A DNA stretch of 64,000 bases from Rhinopomastus cyanomelas (Eukaryota > Chordata > Aves > Bucerotiformes > Rhinopomastidae), in NCBI GenBank assembly GCA_013400115.1, contig VXBP01010397.1, forward strand, positions 1,024,620 through 1,088,619. The letters run 5' to 3'. Positions 36,801-48,800 of this stretch are shown piece after piece. The notes beneath the pieces are model-generated. The model was not told the DNA's origin. It saw only the letters and a list, made by a program, of their open reading frames with translations, and did no database searches. Every line of letters starts with the position of its first letter. Position 1 is the first letter of the stretch. The position numbers were made by a program, and so were the translations under genes.

Positions 36801-39800
36801 ATGCTGTGACAGTCACTGTGGAGCATAAGGGACGTAAGACCCTGGGAACCCCTGCTTGGGAGCACCTTGCCCCAGCCTCAGTGGGGAGGGAGAGCATCAG
36901 CCCCTTTGGCTTCACAGTGGTCACCTAGGTGCTGGCCCAGTCACTGGGAGACATGCCTTGCAGCCTCAGGGTCTGCCTGGAGCACCCCCCCCCAGCTCCT
37001 GGTTTCTTCTCCCCGGGGAGGGGGCTTGGTGTGGCGGGTGGGCTGCGAGGCCGTGACCCATTTTTTGTAGCTCTAATAAAATCTGTTTGTAAAGCGCTGT
37101 GTGGTGTGTTCCTGGCACGGACACCTCCCCTCATCCCCAGCCCCATCCCTGGCTCAGCTCTGCTTTCCACATTTCACCCCCCTTCCCACCCTTCCCTGCT
37201 GCACTCCCTGCCCGCTGCCGTGGGCCCTCTCCCTGCATGACCCCTGTACCCTGCATGCCCCCCTCTCTCCATCCCTGCCACCCCTCATGGTTGCTTTTCA
37301 GTTGCTGAGATGCGTCTCTTTCTTTCTCTCTCTCCCCCCTTCCTGGGCAGCTCGCCCCGAGTGCCAGTCCCTGGCCATCGTGGTTCCCCTGAAGGACGTG
37401 GTGGTCGGGGCGGGGGAGCTGGCACTCTTTGAATGTCTGGTGGCTGGCCCGCCAGACATGGATGTGGACTGGCTGTCCCGGGGCCGGCTGCTCCAGCCCG
37501 CCCTGCTCAAATGCAAGATGCATTTTGACGGGCGCAAGTGCAAGCTGCTGCTCACCTCCGTGCATGAGGACGACAGTGGGATCTACACCTGCAAGCTCAG
37601 CACTGCCAAAGGTAAGCAGCAGCCACACAACTCTCTGGGGGTGTCTCACTCAGTCCTATGGGTGTTCTGGGGGTGGGCAGACCCCCTACCTATGTGTCTC
37701 TTACTCTGGGATGTAACTGTGAGTGAGTGCTGGAGGTGGTGGCCAGGCAGTGGTCACTACCCCAGGAGCTGTAGAGTATTTCCCACAGTTGGGAAACCTT
37801 CTTTGCATCAATCCTTGGGCTTCAAGAGCTTCAGCCCTGTAGCCCTGTCCCACCCCAGTCATCCGGTATGCATGCAGCTCCCAGAGATCTTTACTGTGAT
37901 TGCATGGCCTGGGTGCAACATGAAGCCCAGCTGTCCCTGTCCTCTGGGTCCAGAGACTGAGCACCCAGCCCTAGAAATTACCTTTCTCTGTTGGTCACCC
38001 ACACTGACCCACCAAGCCATCACTGGTGGTAGCTGAGGAAGAGCAGCAGGACCTCCATGAAGGAGGCTTGAGGGCAGCAATAGTGTTGGGTGCAGGGAGG
38101 TGAGGCTGTGCCTGAGCATGGTGCCAGTCCCTCTGCGGGGTGGGTGATGATGTGCAAAGTGGTTCCAGCTGCAAACACTCTGAGCTGGAGCACCCAGCCT
38201 GTGCCCATTGCCGCGCAGCCCTTGGGTACTGCATATGGTGGTGCTGCTCACTTCACCATCACCACCCTGTCCCCAAGGGGCTAGGCCAGCTGTGACCCCC
38301 TGCCTGTGCACTACCTTGCTGCTGGCATCTCGTACTGCTGTGAGAGGAGGCAAGATTCATCCCACCACCTGCAGAACCACAGCGTGGAGACTTTGCACAC
38401 GCTCGTACCTCCCCTTGCTCTGAGCGGGGACAGAGCTTGGCGTTCAGCAAACCCAGGCTCAGCCCCCCTCGGGTGCAGGGTATGCTCAGCTACACCCATG
38501 CCAGCTGCTGGGGCTGCAGCTGGGGAGTCACTGGCTTTCTCTTGCCCTGGGTTCAGCCCTGCCCACTCTCCTTACAGACGAACTGACCTGCAGTGCCCGC
38601 CTGACAGTGCAGCCCTCCGTGCAGCCACTCTTCACCCGCAAGCTGGAGGACGTGGATGTGGTGGAAGGGCGGACGGCTCGTTTCGACTGCATGATCAGTG
38701 GGACTCCCCCCCCGACAATCACTTGGACCCATTTTGGTAACCTCCAAGCCCAGACAGCTTGCCCAGGGTCCTGTGGGGACACTTCTCCCCATACCTGCTG
38801 GGGGGCTGCACCCAAGGCTTGTGCCCGGATAGGGCAGAGATGGGTGCTAATGCTGACACTGGTGTGCGTCACTATGCAGGCCAGCCAGTGCATGAGAGCG
38901 AGAACGTACGGATTCAGCAGGATGGGGGGCTGCACTCACTGGTCATCATGCATGTGGGCAGTGAGGACGAGGGACAGTACATGGTGACCGCCAGGAATGC
39001 CCATGGCCACGTGGAATGCTCTGCCGAGCTTTATGTGGAGGAGACAAGGCCATCTGCTGCCTCCCAGATGTAAGAGTTAGGGGGCCTCTGGGATCTACCT
39101 CCCCTCCCCTGCTTGCTCACCTCAGGGATTTGGGTGACAGTTGGCTTGTATGAAGCCTGGGCTTGGGGTACAATGATCCCACCATGAGCATGTGTGGGCT
39201 GTTGCAGCTCCAAGCTGGAGAAGATGCCGTCCATCCCAGAGGAGCCAGAGCAGGTGGAGACGGAGACAGAGTGCTTCACGATGCCTGATTTCCTGAAGCC
39301 ACTGCACAACCTGGATGTGGTGGAGTCAAAGGAAGCTGTGCTGGAGTGCCAAGTGACTGGGATGCCCTACCCCTCCATCACCTGGTTCCACAATGGCACC
39401 CGCATTGACAGCACTGACGACCGCAAGATGATACAATGTAGGGCTCCCTGCCCCACATACTTGGGGTCCCTCCGTCCTGCCAGCAGCACCCCAAGAGGAG
39501 TCATTGCCCTCCAAACCTTCATGCCCAATGAGGCAGGGAGGGGATTTCTGTGCCGCTTGGCTGATGGAGTCTTACTCGTGTCTCCCTAGACAAGGACATC
39601 CATCGCCTAGTGTTCACGGCCGTCAGCCACACACATGCTGGGGTCTATAAAAGCGTCATTGCCAACAAAGTGGGGAAGGCCACATGCTACGCACACCTCT
39701 ACGTCACCGGTAAGCAGCAGCAGGAACCACTGGGGATGTGCAGTCACATGCTGCCACATTGGGCCCAGGACGAGGGGTTGGTGGCCTGTAGCAAGGTCCT

Positions 39801-42800
39801 AGGGTGACCAAAATCACAGGGCAGTTCAGATTGTCTCTAATCCAACCTAAAAATAGAGTCAGATGTGCAGTGCTAAGCTGTGCGGTCTTTGCCTTGTTGG
39901 GTCGGGACCCATCCCTGGTACCGGAGGCCCGGCATGGGACTTGCTGACAGCATGAGCCCTCACTGGAGAACCAGTGAGGGTTGCTGTCGTCATCCCTCCC
40001 CTCAAGCCCATGTCTCCCAGGGCATAAAGCAGACAGCCCAAGGAGCTATGACGGTGGCCATGCTCACACTCCTGCCTGCCTCTCCACACAGATGTGGTGC
40101 CAACACCCCCCGATGGGCCCCCTACCATCGCCTTGGTGACTGGCAGAGCCATCACTCTGACCTGGAACAAGCCGAAGTGGCTGGACACTGCCATAGGTGA
40201 GGGGACAGGGGCTGGGCAGGGCATGGGCAAAGCTGTGCCAGGGCGCATGGGCCAGCCTGATGCTGGAGGCTCTGCACCAACCCTTTCCCCCTGCAGATCC
40301 CAGCTCAGTGACCTATGTGGTGCAAATGCAAGTGTTGGGCACAACGCAGTGGGTGGTGCTGGTGACTAGTGTGCGGGACACCACCTACACAGTGCACGGG
40401 CTGACCAAGGGTGCCCAGTACCTCTTTCGTGTCATCACGGCCACCCCCAAGACGAACAGCAAGCCCTCCCCACCTGTGGGGCCAGTACAGCTCCTGGATC
40501 GGGGTGAGAGGGGCAGAGAGGAGGGAGTGGGTGTCTGGGGTCAAGGGGTCTCTGTCTGTGGTGGCTGCTGAGCTGCCCAGGGCTGGGCAACGTGGGGTCT
40601 GGATGTGATGATGATGTGTGTGGCAGGTCCCTACCTGGAAGAGGCCCCAGTCATCCTGGATAAGCCAGACATGGTGTATGTGGTGGAGGGTCAGCCAGCC
40701 TGCATCACCATCACAATCAACCATGTGGAGGCCACCGTCACCTGGAAGAGGTAGGACATGGTGGTCTGCCCATTGCCTGTCCCATGCCCAGCATCTTCCC
40801 ACAGGGTGTACAAAGAAGGGCTCCTTTACCAGCTCCTCGTGTAGCCCGTAGTGGGTGGGGGGTTCTTTGCTAGGCTGGGCTGGGCTGGATGTGCAGTCCA
40901 GGGTGATGTCAAGAGCTCTGCAGTGCTGCATGGTGGGGAGATGCTTTTCTGGGGGAGCGATGTCTGTGGGATGCTAAGGATTGAAGGCATTCAGGAGGCA
41001 GAGCTAGCAATGGCGCATGGGCTGTTTGTGGGGCTGTGGGGGTGGGAGCAGGGCTGTTGGTCAGGAAGTGGCCATGGGGCTGGGATCTGCTGATGGGGCA
41101 ATGGGTCTGGGGCTGCCCGCAGGGCTGTGATGTGGCAGTTGGTGTGCCTGCAGGGATGGACAGGTGCTGGGGGAGCAGGAGGGCATGTGCGAGGTGACGA
41201 TGCCAGACGATGACCAGCACTGCCTGCGGCTGCTTTGTGTGGGCCAAGGGGCTGCAGGGCCACTGGCCTGCGAGGTCAGCAACCGCCATGGCACTGCCTG
41301 TTGCACCCTCAGCCTCTGCGTTGCAGGTAGGTGTGCCCATGCTGGGGACCATGCCCCTCTGCTATGGGGTGGCATTTCATTATAGTTTTTGAAGTCCTTG
41401 TGCCATGGGGGAGGGCATCGAACTGCAGGGTGACACTGCTCCATGGTGCCCCATGTCCATGTGCCATGTGGGTGCAGCCCTGTAATGCTCCTCAGTGCTC
41501 CATACTTCTATGCCATGGGGATGGTACTCTAAAGGGTGGCAATGCCCCACAGGGCTGAAAATCCATGAACTATCATTGGGATGGAAGTGTCCTATGAGCC
41601 TGTGACTGTATACATGGGGTGGCACTGACCCACGGTGTCCCTTAGCCATGGGCGGAACTGCTGCAGGGTGTCTGCGTACAATGGAGTGGAACTGCCCCAC
41701 GATGCCCTACAGCCAAGAACCAAGAGGGACCCCTTCATAGTGCCCCAGAAAGGTGGCACTGTCCTTCAGTATCCCACATCAGTATGTAATGGGGCGATTC
41801 AACTGCTCAATGCCCTGTACCCATATGCCATAAATGACACTGCCTAATGGTGCCCCACACCAGCAGGTGAATGCCTCACAGTGCTACAGGCACATGCCGA
41901 TGTTGACCTGTCCCATAGCATCCCACTCCCACGTGCACTGGTGGGGCACTGGCCCATGGTGCTCCATGCCCCTATACCGCAGGCTGGCACATCCTCAGGG
42001 AGCCCCACAGCTGTACACTCATCTCTTGGCAGAGGCACCGCACTTTGAGTCCATCATGGAGGACATAGATGCCCAGGAAGGGGAGACACCGCGCTTCATT
42101 GTGGTGGTAGAGGGGAAACCACTGCCAGACATTATGTGGTACAAGGTGGGCTGGGGCTGCCCCAACCTGTTTCCTGACCCACAGGCCCCCCAGACCAGCA
42201 CCCTCCACTGCCTCCCCTGGATTGCTACTTAGGGGTTTGTGCTCAACCCTGGTGATGCAGGATGCGCCCCATGCCCCATCCATGGGGAAAGGGTGATGGG
42301 AGCTGGTCTGGGATGGGATTGGACCCCCTGACAGCCCTGCAACCCCCAGGACGGAGAGCTGCTGGAGGAGAGTAGCCACCTGAGTTTCGTATATGAGGAC
42401 AATGAGTGCTCACTGGTAGTGCTGGGTGCTGCTGAGCCCGACAGCGGTGTCTACACCTGCACTGCCAAGAACCTGGCCGGGGAGGTCTCCTGCAAGGCAG
42501 AGCTGGTGGTGCGAGCAGGTATGTCTGACTGGTCCCCCAGCCCTGGGGGGCAGAGCCTGGGTGCCCAACTTGCCCCTAAACAGTGCCTTTCCTTTCCCCA
42601 GCCCAGCCCGATGCTGATGCTGCCATGGAGGAGGAGGCACTGCACAAGGCACGACGCCTGACTGACTACTACGACGTGCATGAGGAGATTGGGAGGTACA
42701 GGGCCTGCTGGCATGGTGGACAGCAGGGCATCCCAGGAACAGGGGTGCTGGAACCAGGCTGCACCATGGGGCTCTGAGCCAGCGCATCAAGCTCCACAGT

Positions 42801-45800
42801 ACATCAGGTCTTGATGTGCTAGGGCTGCTCCCAGTCACTGATAGATGCTTCAGTGCCAGCTTAAGGTGGGGAGCCAGGGTGGCTGGAGCAAAGCCACCCA
42901 GCTGGGGTCTCTCTGAGGACAGTCCTGGCATGCTGTAGGGCTGTGAGAAGCTCCCTGCAGAGCAGACACCTGCCCCAGCTCCTTGGGGAAGGGGAGGTCT
43001 CCTGCTCACTCACCTTCTTAGGCCCCCTTACCTCCATCACCACATTGCAGGGGCGCTTTCTCCTACCTGAGGAGGGTGACGGAGAAGAGCAGCCGTCTGG
43101 ACTTTGCTGCCAAGTTCATCCCTGGGAGGACCAAGGCCAAGCAGTCAGCACGGCGGGAACTGCACATACTTTCACAGTTGGACCATGAACGCATTGTCTT
43201 CTTCCACGATGCCTTTGAGAAGAAGAATGCCATCATCGTGGTCATGGAGCTGTATCCTTCAGCTGCTGCTCTAAGAGTGCACGGTGTAGCGGATGAGGGG
43301 AGTCTTTTGGGGGCATGGATGGGCAGAGCAGGTGTGGAGAAGCTGGATGCCCGTGATGGTACAGGTCATAGCAGGGCATGGATTTTCTGTGCTCCTTGAC
43401 TACATCTCAGCTGTGCTGAGGATGAGCTGCTGGACAGAATGGCAAGGAAGCCCTCAGTGTGTGAGTCTGAGGTGGGTGAACCTTGGGGAGCAAAGTGATT
43501 GGGGCGAGGGGGAGACAGGAACATGCAGCACCTACTGAAGCAGGCCACAAAGAGGGCTGCAGCCTGCACCCACCTGTGCACAGGGCCAGCGTGGGGCTGA
43601 CCCACACTAAGGCCACCCAACCCTCCCTCTTACAGGTCCGGTCCTACATGCGGCAAGTCCTGGAGGGCATCTGCTACTTGCACCAGCACAAAGTTCTGCA
43701 CCTGGACATCAAAGTGAGTGTAGGGGTCTCAGCCCCCTCCCACCCCACATCTGCAGGGATGGGCTTCTGTCACACTGTGCTGTGGGGGGCTTGTTCCTGC
43801 TGATGGGACCTTCCCTGGGAGGAGCCTCTGCCTCCTACCAAGCTCCCCTTTGGGCCACACTGTCCTGTAGCCAGGAAACCTCCTGATGGCGGATTCGAGC
43901 AGTGAGCAGGTCCGGATCTGCGACTTTGGCAACGCGCAAGAGCTGACACCTGAGGAGCCCCAGTACTGCAAGTATGGAACCCCTGAGTTTGTGGGCCCCG
44001 AGATTGTCAACCAGAGCCCTGTCTCCACTGTCACCGACATCTGGTAAGGGTAGCCTAAGGGAGGATGGCCGTCCCCCTGCTATGCTGGGAGGGACTGGGT
44101 GTCTTGGGGGCTCATACTGTACAGTAACCACACTCTCCTCTCTGCAGGCCTGTGGGGGTCATCGCCTACCTCTGGTAAGTGCTCCAGTGGACTTTCTTTC
44201 CACCACCTTCCCACCTCCTTGCCAGATGCAGTATGTCCATGAAAATAGCTACTCACAAACTCAGCCTCCTGTCTCTACCCTACTCCTCAGGGCTGGGGTC
44301 CAGGGTCTTGTCCTCGGTCCCCCATACTTGCCATCCTGTTCCACACATTCCCACAACCCAGTGACTGTGTCTCTCCTTGGCAGCCTGACAGGGATCTCCC
44401 CTTTTGTGGGAGAGAATGACAAGACAACGCTCATGAACATCCGCAACTACAATGTGGCCTTTGAGGAGAAGATGTTCCAGGGGCTCACCCGAGAAGCCAA
44501 GGGCTTTGTCATCAAAGTGCTAGTCAACGACAGACTGTGAGTGTTGTGGGATTCTCTGCCACTCCGGCATGAGCCTCAAGGGATGGTAGGGACTCTGCTG
44601 TATCTGGGTGCCTGGGGGCAGGCTGGCTGCCCAGTCATAGGGTATGCAGCATGAGCAGCCAGACCCTGTGGCACCAAAAGCCTCCCAGCCTGGGTGGTTC
44701 TCACCTGGTGGTGTTGGTTCACAGGAGACCCAATGCTGAGCAGACCCTGGAGCATCCCTGGTTCAAGGTGAGCCTGGACAGGGAACCAGTGCATGGCAGC
44801 AGCAGGGTTCCCCTGAGCCTGCTGCAGGCTCCTTGGGACACTGCTGTCCCCTCGCCCCACAGACGCTGGCCAAGGGGAAAGTCATCAGCACGGACCACCT
44901 AAAGCTTTTCCTGTCCCGTCGGAAATGGCAGGTGAAGGCAGGAGCTGGGGAGGGAGCGGGGCAGGCAGGGCAGTGCGGGGTGATACGCATCGGGCAGGAG
45001 GAAGCCATGCCACCTGCCTGGGCCTGATCCAGCCCTTTTCACTGGCTACAGCGCTCACAGATCAGCTACAAGTGCAACATGGTGCTGAGGCCAATCCCAG
45101 AGCTGCTGGAGGACACATCCAACCACCTCTCCATTGCTGTGCCCCGGCATCTCAAGGAGTCACCGGCGCTGTCATCCTCCTCAGACTCAGATGATCTGGA
45201 CGAGCTTCCCTTCATCCCCATGCCGCACCAGGTGGAATTCTCTGGCTCCCGTATGTCGCTCAATGAGATCCCCACAGATGACGAGGCCATTGGGCCATTG
45301 GAGGGGCCACAGGTGGAAGGGGTTACACCAGGAGATGTTTCTGCCATGGAGTGGCAAAGCCAGGGAACTGGGAAGCCTGGAGTGACCCTGGGGAAGCGGT
45401 CAAGGGGCTCTGGGCCACGGCGGCCATGTGCAGAGGCAGAAGCACCCGGATCCTCTGATGAAGAAGCCCCTGAAGCCCAGAAGCGGCCAGAGTACTCCCG
45501 TAAAGCCGTGAGGAAGGGCTTCAGCCTGGAGTCTCCAGGGAGCATCCGGCGGGGGCAGCTGAGGAGGGGTGGCTCAGCTGACAGTGCCCTGCTGATCCAC
45601 CAACGCCCAGGGACTGAGGATGAGGCTGAGGTGGCCAGAGAGCCACATCGGGCCCTGCCCAAGGCAGCCTCCATGGAGCTGCCACGGCGGAAGGGGGTCT
45701 GGGGCGAGGATGATCATGCCCAGCGCCTGGAGCTGATGCGCCAGCGGCTTCTGCGGGGCAGCTCTGGGGACGGCAAAGTCAGTGGCTTGAGGGGTCCCCT

Positions 45801-48800
45801 TCTGGAGACCCTAGGAGTCAGCCCTGACAAGAAGGCCCCACGGCTGACCCGGCTGGAGCCGCCAGTGCCAGCAGCGCCACGGCTGGTGCGAGCAGCTTCC
45901 AGCGAGGCTCCCTCATTGCGCCTCCTTCCTGCTGAGCGCCGGCTGCAGAAAAGCAGCTCCTTCAGCCATGGGGACGCAGAGCCTGTTGTCCGGCACCGTC
46001 GCTCTGGTGCACCCTTGGAGATCCCAGTAGCCCATCTGGAGGCCCAGCGACTCAAGGAGTCCCCTTCGCTCTCAGCACTCTCTGATGCCCGGACGCCGGC
46101 ATCACCAGACACCCCCACCTTGCCAACATTCCCCATGGAAGAGATGGCTGGCACCCCGACCCCCACCACCAAGGCTGCCTCGGGGAGGCAGAGTGCCCCT
46201 GAGGAGCGCAGCCAGCCAGAGGCCAGCACAGCAGCCAGCACCGTGCAGAAGAAACCCGTGGCCAGGGGGCAGGAGGAGAAGACAACCACCAAGGCTGCTG
46301 GAGCCAGCAGGGAGGGGACTGCCAGGATGGGGGCATCTACCCCAACACAGGCCCTGGGCCCCAGCGTCCAAGCTCCCCAAACATCTTCCTACGCCAAGGT
46401 CATGCAAGCCATGGGAGCTGTGCCGGGTGGGGAGCCAGACATCAAGGAACTTCCCCAGCCCCCAGTGGCTGCCCCTGCTGAACCCCCCACACCAGCAGTG
46501 GCACCAGCACTGAGGCCAGAGGTGAAGCCCACTGGCTCCTCCAGTTCCCTTGTCATCCAAGACATTGACTCAGAGGAGGTCTTTGAGGCTAAATTCAAAC
46601 GGGGCCGGGAGTCATCACTGAGCCGTGGGTTGAAGCTCCTCACCCGCTCCCGCTCTGAGGATCGGCACCTGGCCAATCCCCCAGCCCCCGATGAGGGCAT
46701 CTACCGTCCTACACCAGCCGGTGTGCCCCTGGAGCTGCGCAGGGACCGGCCTACTGGGCTGGCAGCCAAGTCCAAGTCAGTGCAGGACCTGCATGAGGTG
46801 GAGAAAGACAGGGGCTTCCTCCGGAGGATGTCTTTGCTCCTCAAGAGGACCCCGCCCGCCGAGAGGAAGAAGAGCAGGGGGGAGGATGGCAGCCAGACCC
46901 CATCCAGTGGGCGCCGCTTATCCTGGAGCCTGGCTGTGGGCAGCAATAAGGAGCGGAGGGACTCAGAGAGCCTCAAGTCAGAGGCAGGGGGTGGCGGGGA
47001 GGGTGAGTCACCAGCTGTGGCCGTGCGGAGGAAGATCAGCGCCACGGTGGAGCAAGTCTCTGCACGGCTCCGCAGCCTGTCAGATGAGCGGCCGGAGAGT
47101 GAGGGGCTTGGGGAGCTCCGTCGTGCCAACTCTGAGGGGGAAAGCCTTCGGGCAGGGGGTCCCCCTGCATCCGCACCCTCCTCTGAGTCTCTGCGCTCCG
47201 AGGGCAGCACTCACTCTTCCAGCTCTGTCAAAGGTGAGTCATGGGGGGAGGGTCTCACTGTCACCCCACGGTGACCCCAAGCTGCCCTGGGCATGCTTGC
47301 CTTAGCAGAGACCCCTTTCAGCTGCTTGGGTAATTTCAGGTGGGGGCGACAGCCAGAAGCGGTCCCGCTGGGAGCGCTGGGGCCTCTCACGGGGCAAGAA
47401 GGAGAAGGTGGCTTTGCAACCCAGCATCCCCTCCAGCCTGCTGCATGAGGAGGGACCCACTGCCAGCCGGCCACACGCACCCAGTGAGTCAGGTAGGTGC
47501 AAACCCGGGATGAGGTGGCAGGTGCCCATTGCTGCCCAGCCTAACTCCCACCCTCTGCTTTCCAGATTTTCCCCCAGTTTTCCACATCAAGCTGAAGGAT
47601 CAGGTGCTGCTGGAGGGCGAGGCGTTGACCCTCTGCTGTCTACCTGCTGGCAGCCCAACCCCCAGGATCATCTGGATGAAAGGTGGGGGGGGGCTGCCTG
47701 TGCTGCCTCAGCAGGTGGCTGCCAGGGGGAGACACTGTAGCATCCCTCTCCTCTGCTCCCCGCCACAGACAAGAAGTCCCTGCATCCAGACAGTGGACTG
47801 AACATCATCTCCTGCAAGGATGGCCGGCAGATGCTCACCATTGCCAAGGTGTCCAGGAAGGATGCGGGGCTGTATGAGTGTGCAGCTGCCAACACCTTCG
47901 GCACAGCCATCAGCTCCTGCACTCTGGCCGTGGCACGTAAGGAGGCAAGGGGGGTGGTACCCTGGAGGACAGAACTGCTGTCCTGTGGGGAGACAGCACA
48001 GGCCAGGCACCTCACCCAGGGCTGAGGACCAGTTGGAGCAGGACACTTGAGCTCCATTATCCACGTTTGCAAGGGGCTGGGACTTCTGACAGGCAGACCA
48101 ACTGATTTTGCATGGGCACTTTCAGCATCTTGAAGTCCACATATTTCGCTGTTCTTGCACACAGCAGCTCTACCCTGTCCCTAGCCAGGCTCTCAGCCCA
48201 CCCTGTCTGTCCCCTCACAGGACTCCCTGGGAGGCCAGGCACCCCAGAGATTCCCCAGAAGTACAAGAACACGGTGCTGGTGCTATGGAAGCCTGCAGAG
48301 AGCAAAGCCCCTTGCACCTACACGCTGGAGCACCGGCTGGATGGTAGGTGGGGCTGCCTTGAGATGGGCTGACATGGGAACACCACACCATGACAAATGT
48401 GCCCAATGTCTTTGCTGGCCTCTTGCAGTTTGGTGGGGTCCTGGGTCAGGAGTAGGGGAGAGGGGGCTGATCCTGGTCTCCTTTTGCTTCACGTTGCCCC
48501 TACATTGGCAGGGGAGCATGAGTGGAAGATCATCAGCACTGGCATCACCGACTGCTACTTCAATGTGACGGAGCTGCCCCCTGGGAGCACTGCCAAGTTT
48601 CGGGTGGCCTGTGTTAACAAGGCTGGGCAGGGACCCTACAGCAGCCCCTCAGGGAAGGTGCACCTTGAAGCAGCAGGTGCGTGAGCCCTGTCCTGCAAGG
48701 TTGGGGGGCCCACTTACACCCTGCTCCTGCCTTACCCCAGCCTGATTCACACCTTCCTTTGCTTCCTGCAGATGTCCGGGCTGCCCCAGCCAAGAGCATC

